Below are positions 45,869 through 55,488 of a stretch of DNA of 64,000 nucleotides, one piece after another. How positions within the stretch are numbered: position 1 is the stretch's first letter; every line of letters begins with the position of its first letter. The DNA is taken from NCBI GenBank assembly GCA_028554755.1, contig JAPTOF010000020.1, forward strand, positions 10,635,001-10,699,000, given 5' to 3'. A program made the position numbers and the translations under genes. The stretch comes from Cordia subcordata (taxonomy: Eukaryota; Streptophyta; Magnoliopsida; Boraginales; Cordiaceae). Under the pieces are notes generated by a model. The model saw only the letters and a program-made list of their open reading frames with translations, was not told where the DNA came from and did not search any database.

Positions 45869-45905
45869 TACTCTTCGTGTTTGCATGGTTTTCCCCAACA
45901 ATATC

Positions 45906-46524
45906 CTACTACCATAAAGATTAATTTTCACTGATCAAGCCTGATCGACAGTTATCCCGATGTCTACCAAGGGATGCGATCAGTTTCACAAAATTATTTT
46001 TGGAAAGAAAGTAAAATACTTAATCCGGATCAGTAGTTCCCCATAAGCACTCTTAATTAAATATTATCTTTAAACAAGAAAAATATAAGTTTGAATCCTA
46101 AAAAAACGCACTTGACAAGTCCCACTAGTTATGTTTCATTCTTTCTCTATTTCTTTACTTCCGTGTCTCTTTTCGAAATTTAAGTTCTATGATGGCAATA
46201 TATATATATATATATATATATATAGGTCATGGATAGTTGAAATTTTCTCTAGTATCACTGTGAAAGAGTTATCAGTAAGAGATCTTCATGAATAAATAGC
46301 CTCTTTTTGTGAAATTGGAGGCTGTTTCGAGATAACAAGTTACAGGAAATGAGAAACGTACAAGCGCAAAAGTTAAACGTGATCTCTGACATCGGCGCGG
46401 AAACACAAGGAACGGCGAGGCCCAACAGCATTTAGAGGGTCTGCGTTATTTGAAGACACTGGAACAGAAAAATGCTAAGACGCGTCAACACACAAGAGGC
46501 CATGACAAATTCACATGCATAAAC

Positions 46525-46557
<33 letters not shown>

Positions 46558-46578
46558 CGTATGTATATGTATATATCA
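45906..46578. other. No gene; microsatellites
   Basis: A TA run at 46198-46224 and a TA-rich run at 46535-46575 just past the defensin stop codon. Nothing else is recognised. Confidence 0.5.
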
Positions 46579-46751
46579 TCAACAATGTTTAGTGCAGAAA
46601 CATCGACGGCGGAAGCCTCTGCAGTGGCCACCATGGAAGCCCTCAGTTTGGCAGACAGCATCACAGTTTGCTTTCCTCACACACATTCCCTTGAAACGGT
46701 GGCTTTGTGACTCACACTTCCTCGCCTCTGCTACCATCATTGGCCCCATCG
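46579..46751 (-). pseudogene. Defensin second exon, first exon not found
   Basis: The exon encodes a complete mature defensin: the pre-segment [10 protein letters not shown], then a 47-residue peptide starting Arg-Lys-Cys with the eight cysteines at the standard positions and [10 protein letters not shown]. It differs from the two tandem copies at about three mature sites (Lys2, Met13, Asp21). A usable acceptor (GTGGCAG) precedes it and the phase suits the family intron. Upstream on the minus strand I find no signal-peptide exon before the SINE (47367) or the LINE fragment. The frame does run upstream to 46848, but that stretch lacks a proper signal peptide. It is either a gene with a distant exon 1 or a partial copy. 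No TATA box resembling the others is seen. Confidence 0.7.
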
Positions 46752-47366
46752 CTGCCACGATCGACCAAAATAAAATTAAGTTGAATGAGTGCTGTATTAT
46801 TGTTATGGAATTATGCCTAACTTTCAGATAAGTTGGTAATCCCATCAATTATTGTTGCAGCAGGAATACAGGATGCAAGAGTCAAAAGACCGGACCACCT
46901 GATCTAAAGGGTGTTTGGCGGTGCTTATTTTGAGTACTTATAAGTAATTTTTACAAAAGGTTGATAGAGATTATTTTTTATTTTAAGTGTATAAAAATAC
47001 CTAAATAAGCACAGTCAAATAGGGTGTTAGTCCATCCAAGTTGTGTGATTTTATCTCTAAAATAATCTGCTATTCTGAATAATTAATGGTTAAAGGCTTT
47101 ATACACTGAAAAGTTAAACTCTTCTATATGGTTATGACCGATTGGACAGAAGAAAAAAGGAAAAAAAGAACTACGCAAAAGCTCTATCAGTCTCAAACCT
47201 AAAATACCCTATACTGCATCACAAATTAAATAACTATAATATGAGAAAAGAATTTAGTTATATGATATTTCATTAATTAGAAAGGGGGAAATTATCTAAA
47301 GTTGGACGTCTTGTCCTAGAAAGACCATGCATGCAATGCATGCATGTAAACATAATATGTTAAACT
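46752..47366. other. Region upstream of the lone defensin exon
   Basis: No signal-peptide exon was found. The segment about 46912-47028 has MITE-like ends (AGGGTGTTTGGCGGTGCTTATTT on the left, a related inverted copy ending near 47028), but no matching target duplication, so it is only a candidate. Confidence 0.4.
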
Positions 47367-47634
47367 GCCCCCAGGAGCATAGGTGAGTTGGTAAGTGGCC
47401 AGGTGATTAGGGTGGTGACACCCTGACAACGCGGGATCGAGTCCGTGTGGCGGCAGTACTCCGCTGAAATATTGCGGGGGCTGTTGCTGGATTTCCACGC
47501 CCGTTGGTCCTCTCCCTGGTCGGGCTGCCACTCACGCACATCCCTCGATTTACCTCCCGCCTGGTTAAGGGGCCTCTGGCCAGGTGGGAAAGGGGTTCTC
47601 CTTTGGTTAACCCTTTTGAATAATATGTTAAACT
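47352..47634 (+). mobile_element. tRNA-derived SINE with perfect 15-bp target duplication
   Basis: ATAATATGTTAAACT occurs at 47352-47366 and 47620-47634. The 253-bp body (47367-47619) begins with a tRNA-like head: a box A-like 'taggtgagttggtaagtgg' near 47380 and a box B-like 'gggatcgagtcc' near 47431. These are the internal RNA polymerase III promoter blocks. The remainder is GC-rich compared with its surroundings. It has no long poly(A) tail and ends near 'cccttttg'. It encodes nothing and relies on LINE enzymes to move. Confidence 0.9.
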
Positions 47635-48513
47635 AATTAATGAAATAAGTAAATCCACGTGATAAGTAAATAAGTAAATCCACGTGATATCCTCGAAAAG
47701 CATGGTGCACACCCATCTTAGCACCTTCAAAACACCAACACAAATGGCAAACCAAAACCTCACCATTAAAGGGTGAGAAGAAGGCTCACTGATCCAAATA
47801 TCTAGAGAAGGGGCACGAATCAGGCTGAGCCAGTCCCAAAAGCAAACAATATTATAGGAACAAAGCCATCAATCTTGGTGGAAACTAACCAATGAGAGGA
47901 AATGAGCGGCCAAACTTATAGCAAAAAAGGGAAAAATCCATGTAGGAAGAATAGAGATCAGTATCTACAGAAACCAAACAAGCATCCAAAACTCTGATCC
48001 TTCACTAGCAAGATGCTGATTCCGACATAAACCAAACCTGGCAGCCCACTCATAATTCATACAGAATCTGTCCAGCCTCTGGAATATATTTTTTATTCGA
48101 CCACGTAAATTCACTGGATTCAAACCTAGCATAAATCTAACCACAATTGAGAAGAGTCGTATTAAAATCCTCCATAGGCGCAAATGAAGGAGACGCTCCA
48201 TATTTCTTTTTCCCAGGATGAGAGATGATATTCAAGTCCCCATATTGTGGATATATGCTCCATTTCTCTCCATAAAGCAATTCTATCAGACCGGTTAGTT
48301 CTAGGATAGACAAACGAAGCTTGAAACTTAAAAGGCAAACAATTAGCACTGACCTGAAACGTGCGACATTGACGATGGTCACTAAAAATAGAAAAGTCCA
48401 TGTCATCACCCCAAAAGACCCATATCTTACTGTTACAATTACTGGCACAATTCTCGAAGCCAAGTTTAGGAGAGTATTCAGAAACTTTGACACTCTCGAC
48501 CAAAGGCTCAAGA

Positions 48514-48614
48514 GTAGCAACAAATTTAATATAATGAAACTGGACCAAATGCTTTAGACGCCTAACGCTACGAGCCTTGGCAATGCCTCGAATATAACAA
48601 ATCAGACCCTTAAT
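48514..48614. repeat. 101-bp direct repeat, left copy, beside an LTR
   Basis: LINE endonuclease sequence, repeated with about 7% difference at 48882-48983. The copies end at the same 'cagacccttaat' phrase. Confidence 0.9.
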
Positions 48615-48877
48615 TGAAGATATTATATTGTGTTGTTTCTGTGTCATATAAATAAGTACTTAGCCTAATATAATAAATGTAAGGAAAAAATAGAGAGACG
48701 TGAGGCAGCTAGTAGAGAACCATTAGACCTAGAGTAAGAGTCCATCTTGTATTCATTATCGACATTGTCTTAATAAAATTCTCCTTTCCGTAAAGTAAAC
48801 GTAGGCTGAATCATGTAATTGTGTGTTTTGAATTTTTCGTTTGTTTTGTCTCGTTTAATATCACGTTTTTCCCAACA
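48615..48877 (+). mobile_element. Solo copia-type LTR inside the LINE fragment
   Basis: 263 bp from TGAAGATATT to TTCCCAACA. It contains a TATA-like 'catataaataag' near 48645 and the 'cgtaggctgaatcatgta' phrase seen in plant copia LTRs. After it comes 'aatggta', perhaps the first bases of a primer-binding site. No partner LTR is present. Confidence 0.75.
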
Positions 48878-48881
48878 AATG

Positions 48882-48983
48882 GTAGCAACAAATTTAATAT
48901 AATGAAACTAGAACAAGTGCTTTAGACGCCTAAGGCTACGAGCCTTGGCAATGCCTCGAATATTCCAAAATCAGACCCTTAAT
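48882..48983. repeat. Direct repeat, right copy, beside an LTR
   Basis: 102 bp matching 48514-48614. It is the copy continuous with the upstream part of the LINE protein. Confidence 0.9.
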
Positions 48984-49225
48984 CATCGCGAGTATTTGCG
49001 AAAAACTTTTCCGCCTTCTAGGATGTCAACATTGTCCAGCGAACGTCTTCTAAGCATTTTAGGATTCCTCACTGGATCATGCTCGTCGTAGCTAGCAAAA
49101 AATTCTTGAACACTGGAGTACTCAGCAATTTCCGAATTAGAAGAATTGGGTATGAAGTCCTGATCTCCTTCGACATCAACTTTTTGACTTGGATCTTGTC
49201 TCCTGGGGTCTTCATTAATGTGATT

Positions 49226-49569
49226 GAAGTCCTGTACACATACATATAAAGGCAAACAGATATACACATATAGAACTGAAATTTACGAGAAACCATCCAC
49301 CACACCCATTCGAAATTTATACCATTGCGTTCATGTTGCCAATAGGATTTTAAATTCAATTACTGACAACCAAATTTTGATTTATTAATCTTATTGTAGC
49401 TTCTACATCTTGAGGAAGACAACATTAGCACGAATTCATCTTTACGCATTGTTGAAAATAGTACATTCATTTGTATATTAATACATCCAATCGAGTCATA
49501 ACTAACCAGACATCATTTACAGCTAATTAGTGCTTATTGTGTTGTCATTATATTCGTTATGCTTGTTAA
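49226..49569. other. No gene; 3' flank of the MATH gene
   Basis: Chance frames only. It probably includes the 3' untranslated region of the MATH-domain gene; no clear AATAAA was placed. Confidence 0.4.
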
Positions 49570-52500
49570 TTAGAGTGGCTTAGCCACTCCATGCACAGTC
49601 ACTTCTGCTTCAACAATGCAGCTGTCGCTCTTTAGAAAACCCTTCTGCGGGTGATTGAAATCACTCAGTAAGATAAATCTCTGCCTACCCCAGGAAGGAC
49701 CTGATGAGGTAAACCACTGTGTTGCTGCAAGAAATTAAAAGAGATAGTTGAAAGGCATGCCAGTACAAAACTACTCATAAAAGTTGAGAGTACTAAATAG
49801 CACTTTATGCTCTTGTAGTTTATTATATAAATATATGTAATTACTACAAGAAATCAAGTAGTAGTTCTAATATTGTGACCTCTAGTCATATTTAGAAATA
49901 TAATAAAATGAATTAGTTACGCTTAGTCCAAGCATAAAGATTTTCAATATAACTAAAAAATTGATACTAAACTTGATAGTGTAACTAATGTTTTTTACAT
50001 TTGATTGTGTAATTCATGTTTTTTTACACTTGGAAGTGTATCTAATTTAGGCATTGACCAAATGAAATTAAACTTTATTACATTTTGAGATGTAACAAAT
50101 GAACATTTCAATTTTATATTAGTTACATTTTCAGATGGAAAAAATTTTGTGCTATTTTTAAAAAAATTAAATATAAAAATTATAACATCATTATTACAGT
50201 ATAAATGTAAAAAATTATTACATTTATAAGTGTAACTAAAATAAAAATTATCGTTTTACTCTTCTACGCTTACTCCAAGCGTGAGAAAAAGTTCATAATT
50301 ATTGACTTAAAATCTTATAATCGATCCTCTTTAGTTTCAAACTAGACACGGAATCCTTACACCGTTATCAAATGTTTACCGAGCATGTTGTCTAAAATAG
50401 GCAAAGAATCCTTATGTGGCTCTCAAATTAGTAACACACATGTCATTTACGACGGTGGCCTATATCATTTTAAAATAGATAAATAACTTATTTGGTCCCT
50501 TATTTTTAACCTTCTTTTTTTTTAACAGTTAAGTGCCTTTTCTTTAAAATATAATAGCTTAGTCCTTTATTTTTGCAATAGTGACTCTTTTAGTCTCAAG
50601 TTCAAAAAATATAACAAAAATAATACTTTTCAATCCCTTATCTTTGTAATTTGTGACTATATTTGTCTCTTAACTTTGCCATTTATGACATTGTCAGTCC
50701 CTTGTCTTTGTAATTTGTGGAAACATTAGTCCTAATTTCTTTAATTTCTTGACTTTTTGGAATTTTTGAGACTAAATGCTTCACCAATTATAAAAATAAG
50801 AGATTGAACTATCTTGTTTTAAAGATAAGACGTTCTAGATAAAAAAAAATAAGGAGTAGGGTCTGTTTATCGTAAAAAAAAAATTCTTCTGGATAATTTA
50901 CCTGTCAAACGTTCATGCTTGCTGGAAACTTGTTCCACTATACGCAAGGTATACTCTGTGAAAATACGAGAACCAGTAGGAAGACTTGTCGGATCAGCCA
51001 AAGACAGAAACAAAGATATGTAGTTTCCTGCTCCGCTGCTAATTCCTTTAGGATATATCTCTAACTTCCTGCAACAATCAATAACAACTTCTTTTAAGTT
51101 TTAATGTTCTTGTCATTTGTCTGACAACCAATAGGTTGGCTTCCAAGGATCAAGATCCTCTCCGAGTCACGGTGTCTCTGAGTGATTACAAAATAAAATT
51201 TGTTCTTTCATATCATTAATGAATCAACCTTAACTATATATTTTAAAATTTTAAATTTTCCCCTTTTTCTTTTTCTCTTTTTATTTACTTCTTTTCTCTT
51301 TATTTTCTCTCGATCTCAATCATCCAGTGTACCATGAATATGATTTTACTTTCTAATTATTCGGAAACACTAGTAACTAGATGAGAATCTAAATCCATTT
51401 TTTGAGGACTAGAAATAATTTGATCAACTTTGTGGCAAACATATAAGTGGTAATTGTTTACCATTTATAGCCCCCAGCATTGAATGTCATGGATTCTTGA
51501 CGTGTAACTAAAATGGAGAAGTTGTATATCGTCCATGTATGCTTTTCGCTAATGGGGAACTTCATCATTGTCAAGTGCTCTCCTTTTCCGGTGACTTTGC
51601 AGACGAACACCTCAACTCCGAACACGCAAGTATCGTTCACAAGATATCCATTTGAAGGATTTTTAAAAGCCTCCAGAGAAACTAATCGGTCAATACCCCA
51701 CTCATGTTTTAGGTCATAAAATCGTCTTGCACTCGTGAACGTGTCTAAGGAAAGAAAAATATATGCAATTTATGATTAGCTGTAGTTGGCATGCATGTGG
51801 AAGGCAAGTGCCGCTGAGAAAAATCACTGGTAACAAATGACGATTTCAGTGAGTGACATGTGAAAATAAAATAATTCAAGAGAAACTAATATTGCAACAT
51901 CCCTTCTCAAAATACTTCTGTCAAAAACTTGCATTTAATTATAATGATTTAACGTCTTAATTTATTTATCAAATACAAATTTAAACGTTTTCACCTTAAT
52001 GACTATTCTCAACTTATTACGGGAGGATCAGGACACTACAAGAAATTAAGCGAATAGTTATACATATTTTGTCTCCTAATTATATTCAGAAATATAACAA
52101 AATTAACTAGTTAAGTTTGGCTTAAGCGTAAGGTTTCAATGTAACTAAAAATTGATGCTATACATGGAATTGTATCTAATGTTTATTGCAATTGAAAGCA
52201 TAGCTAAATTTTATTACACCTATAAATGTAGCTAAAGTAATTAATGTAACTTGTAACAAATGCGTTTTTCAAATTCATATAATTAATTATGCTTTCAAGT
52301 GTAACATACTTTTTACTATCTTAAAAAGATTAAATATAAAGTTTTTAATATCATTACTACAGTAAAAAATGTAACAAATATTTTGTTATATTCTGAAATG
52401 CGTAACTAAAATAAAAATTATTATTTTATTCTCCTACACTTGGTCTAATCATAATAAAATATATATGTAACTAAACAGACATAAAATCTTGTAGTGAGAG

Positions 52501-54208
52501 ATTGAGAAGTTGGTATTATTTCCCTCCTTTAAAGAATTTGTTTTCAATTCATAATAACTTACGTTTTCACTGCTACCTCCATATTGATGTGTTGGCTTCG
52601 TATATAATGATAAAGTAACACAACCAAAAGTCAAGAAAAAAAACACACCTGGGATGAACAAATAATTGTCGCTGGTTTGATCAAGCAGAAAAAAGCGAAA
52701 AGTTGCATGAACCTCCCATCCAGGAGAGAAAGAAGTTCCATCTACCACCAACATTAAGTATAAAGATATGTGATCATCGACATTTTTGCTTTTGTTTCCA
52801 TTTGGGTGAAGAATTAATTTCCTGCGTATGAAATCATACCCACGTTAATTGGTTGAACTAAATTATTTATTTGATTAATTTGATGCAAGGAAATGATAGC
52901 AACTATACCACTTGTAACCTCCTGCTTCAAATTGCCCTGAATCATATGTCAACATAATATTATTCTTTGCTAGTGATGAAAATGACTCAATTTTGAGAAT
53001 GTAATGGCTTGGTCGTATATTTGAAATTGATCGTGAAATCCCTGTAGAGATATTAAACGAAAACATATAAATTAAAGACTAAAACTAATTAATGTTCCAT
53101 CTGAGTATTAACTTTTTGTAATAAATTTATAAGCTTTGTTATATATTAACCAGTTTTTACCATATAGCATCAATCTTTTAGAATTTTTGCTATATACATG
53201 ACATATTTAATATTGAATTGTAAATTCTCATTATGCTACCAAAAAATTGTAAATTCTTATTACAAAAACAAGGAGTGAAACAATGACTTAGTGAACAAGT
53301 ACTCATGATCATGCAAATTAAAAGAACCATTGGTTGTACATAATTGTTGTTATAATCACCTCTTTAATTTTTCTTATATAGCAGACCTTTAATTTTATCG
53401 TATATACAAGAGATTTGACATTCAATACATGAATACCTATCATATCAAAGAAGAGTGGAGGGGTGAAAGGATGACCTAAAAGCAATGTTTTGAAAACCGA
53501 ACTGGACCGGCCAATCGAACCGGTCCGACCAGGAACCAGTAAAAAGGGGGGCCAAGTAACGCTTAAAAACCGAAAAGCTAAAAAACTGGAGAAAAGCAGT
53601 TAGACCCGGTGAACTAGTTGACCTGGCTAGAACTGGTCAAGCCCAGCTTTTGTAAATTTATTAGGCTGCATGTTATTTTAGTTTATTAGGCATAACTTTG
53701 TTGATTACCACAGTCTGCAACTAGTCCAAAACAACTAAAAGAATGGGAGAAAAATAAAGAAAAAAAAATCTATAGCAATTTGCATGCAATCAGGAGTCAA
53801 CAATTTGAATATTTGATTATTAAGGGTGCTTATGTGACTATTTTTGTAACATTTTTATGTATTTATGTCTTTCTTAAAAATGCCTATCCACATTTTACGT
53901 ATAAATTATGTTCTTCTTTAACCTTTACTCTTTACTGAATACAGACAAAACTAAAATATGAAGAAGACGTTATGTGAAAGTCAGTCCGGTCGGACCATTG
54001 TTTAAATTGGTCAGACCAATTGACTCGAGAACCAGTAAGATGTCCGATTCCTCAGCCGGTCCAATTTTTAAAACATTGCCTAAAAGTATTACTTAGCTAC
54101 ACACGTGTCACGTGTGTATGTCGATGAAAAGCAATATATAAGACAAACATATATATTGATAAAGAAGCACGTACCATCATGGTCACCAAACATAATTAGT
54201 TCACCCAT
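49570..54208 (-). CDS. TRAF-like protein with two MATH domains (six exons)
   Basis: Exons on the minus strand: 54208-54175, 53041-52909, 52821-52649, 51744-51462, 51068-50902, 49724-49570. All introns are GT-AG and phases agree across every join, giving 945 nt and 314 residues. MATH domain 1 covers about residues 17-150 ('PSHYILKIESFSSLAKNN', 'FEAGGYKW', 'LILHPNGNKSKN', 'DDHISLYLML', 'GYLVNDTCVFGVEVFV'). MATH domain 2 covers about residues 175-312 ('HTWTIYNFSILVTRQESMTFN', 'LEIYPKG', 'ISLFLSLADPTSLP', 'FILLSDFNHPQKGFL', 'CIVEAEVTVHGVAKPL'). There is no protease or BTB domain, so it belongs to the plant family of small double-MATH proteins, whose role is not settled; MATH domains usually bind partner proteins. 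A start further upstream (Met near 54369) is open in the same frame and cannot be excluded. The introns carry several DNA elements. Confidence 0.9.
49842..50327. mobile_element. Decayed CACTA-like MITE in MATH intron 5
   Basis: Starts TACTACAAGAAATC, shares runs such as 'gtaactaaaataaaaatta' and 'tagttacgcttagtccaagc' with the element at 52034-52496, and ends near 'aaaatcttataat'. It is one base off the CACTA terminus and the right end is worn. Confidence 0.6.
50470..50870. repeat. Repeat debris in MATH intron 5
   Basis: Repeated 'tagtcccttatctttgtaatttgtgac'-like phrases, similar in style to the ends of the Mutator-like element at 16476-18088. No ends were delimited. Confidence 0.35.
52034..52496. 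mobile_element. CACTA-type MITE in MATH intron 3
   Basis: 463 bp, starting CACTACAAGA and ending TCTTGTAGTG. The flanking triplets are GGA and AGA, so the 3-bp duplication has one mismatch. No coding frame. Confidence 0.8.
53475..54086. mobile_element. hAT-type MITE in MATH intron 1, 8-bp duplication
   Basis: CCTAAAAG flanks it at 53475-53482 and 54079-54086. The 596-bp insert starts CAATGTTTTGAAAACCG and ends, in reverse complement, CAATGTTTTAAAAATTG. The inverted ends and 8-bp duplication fit hAT. The ends are rich in 'accggtc'-type sequence. Confidence 0.9.
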
Positions 54209-54496
54209 TGTAATGAAGATTTTGAAGCTCCCTTGCAAGTACCAATGGAATGCTTGGACATTGATTCGTTCTGTATTTGTAAGACAAGAGAAAGTTTTCA
54301 CCTGTTGTTGTTTCAAAGAGGTTATCCTTCGCTTGATTTGGGTTCGTTGCACTCCGAGGAACAAGAGCATCAATCCTATGCGTATCCACCGGTGCTCTAA
54401 ATTGAATATAATGCTTTCCCTACGGTTGTGCGTAGTATCTCTATTGTTTGAAACTACGATTTTCAATTTCAGCACTATCAAATAATATCGTAAGTT

Positions 54497-54513
54497 ACTA
54501 TATATATATAAGT
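54497..54513 (-). promoter_or_regulatory. Candidate TATA region of the MATH gene
   Basis: The minus strand reads TTATATATATATAG about 290 bp before the chosen start codon. Simple TA sequence is common here, so this is weak. Confidence 0.3.
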
Positions 54514-55488
54514 TATCAGAGATTGCTTAAGAGTAAAGCAACTAAAGTCATCACTTTAGAACTCCAAAATTTTTTGACCCTCAATTTTTAGGTCCCAAAG
54601 TATAAAACAAAAGTACTAAGTTATCATCAAAAGTCTAATTTAATTAGTTTCTCTTTTATAACTAGCCAAGGTCCTACCAATATCTAATAAATCTTATATT
54701 TTCTCTTGTTCAAATTAACTAGTAAATTATTACATTATTATATTTTCACAAAACTTAATCTTTTCTTTCCAGTACTCTTTAAATAAAATTATCATTTCTA
54801 ATACTAAATCATCAAATGTTATTTTTTCTTTTGGCTAGGAACTGTTATTTTTTTATTAAATAAAACAAGTTATTTAACTTTAACCTTCACTATTTCTCAC
54901 ATTATCTATTATTCTCTACGTTTTAACTCTACCAAATTTCTTTCTCCAATACCAATATTTACTCATTTTTTTTCCATAAAACTCTAATTGTGATATAGTT
55001 TTATTTTTACTACATTATAATTATTTGCAATCTTCTTCTTAGTCACACTCTATTATAGCCTTTATTATATTTCTCTTCTTAGTTCCATGTAAGTTACTTT
55101 ACCTAGCTAATAAGTAATAACAACCGATTTTAGCATGCAGCCCAAGAAAACGATTTTGTTTCCCATTCCATGAAGTCATTTAGAGGGAACCTGGCTTTTT
55201 CTTGGCTTCCTCGCAAGAGGCCAAAAGATTCTTACCAGCATTAAATACTTCCTAACGATGATGAAACACATTAATTTATATATATAAAAAAAAAGGCTTT
55301 AAGCCGCTCAATTATAAGTAAAGCACAACTAAAAATTATCATATTGATCAGAAGAAAAGAGAACAAATCTTTAAAAACTAAATTCACCGATACACATGGA
55401 ATATAATCCGTGAGGCGCAAAGCTAAGCATATTAAATCATCATGATATGCATATCTGTATATCTATATATATATATATATATAGTCTG
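54514..55488. other. Spacer between MATH gene and its pseudogene
   Basis: AT-rich with no recognisable gene. A TA run at 55460-55482 adjoins the pseudogene stop. Confidence 0.45.

Larger units (their letters stand above)
40795..45905 (-). mobile_element. Ty1/copia element with one LTR and inverted outer ends
   Basis: ATATC flanks the unit at 40795-40799 and 45901-45905, so 40800-45900 entered as one piece. Coding order on the minus strand is gag, protease, integrase, reverse transcriptase, RNase H. A normal minus-strand LTR ends it at 41122-40800, preceded by the purine tract AAGGTGGAGATT. The right end has no matching LTR and no primer-binding site. Instead its last 32 bp (45869-45900) are an exact inverted copy of the left end (40800-40831). 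Both termini are therefore the U5 end of the LTR. Confidence 0.85.
47940..49225 (-). pseudogene. LINE endonuclease (EN) fragment, split and broken
   Basis: Read downward. 49225-48984 ends with 'MLRRRSLDNVDILEGGKVFRKYSR', the pre-endonuclease tail of the protein. Next comes 'NIRGIAKARS.RRLKHL', the usual start of a plant LINE endonuclease, present in two copies because of the LTR-linked duplication. 'LEPLVESVKVSEY' has the catalytic Glu area and 'CNSKIWVFWGDDMDF' follows (48162-48647). The next frame has 'YGDLNIISHPGKKKYG', a GDFN-like block with Leu for Phe. The third has 'IFQRLDRFCMNYEWAARF'. Frames change at least twice and no reverse transcriptase follows. In intact elements this domain nicks target DNA. 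Confidence 0.75.

Noticed and set aside
46912..47028. Short MITE with inverted ends
   Set aside because: The ends look alike, but the flanking triplets (TAA and TTA) do not match, so it is kept only as a remark in the region entry.
47367..47450. Possible functional tRNA gene
   Set aside because: Box A- and B-like blocks are present, but the acceptor stem and anticodon arm do not form; the 15-bp flanking duplication marks a SINE.
47407..47766. Open frame on the minus strand with a hydrophobic start, considered as the missing defensin exon 1
   Set aside because: It overlaps the SINE and adjoins the LINE fragment, the start does not resemble defensin signal peptides, and no phase-1 donor at the expected length follows.
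49226..49359. Possible extra exon of the MATH gene or of a separate gene
   Set aside because: The downstream part (48984-49225) reads into LINE endonuclease sequence, and the MATH gene already ends properly at 49570.
54089..54481. 130-codon open frame considered as the full first exon of the MATH gene
   Set aside because: It opens with a non-ATG codon; the short exon from the ATG at 54208 matches the family N-terminus and gives correct phase. An internal Met near 54369 remains possible.
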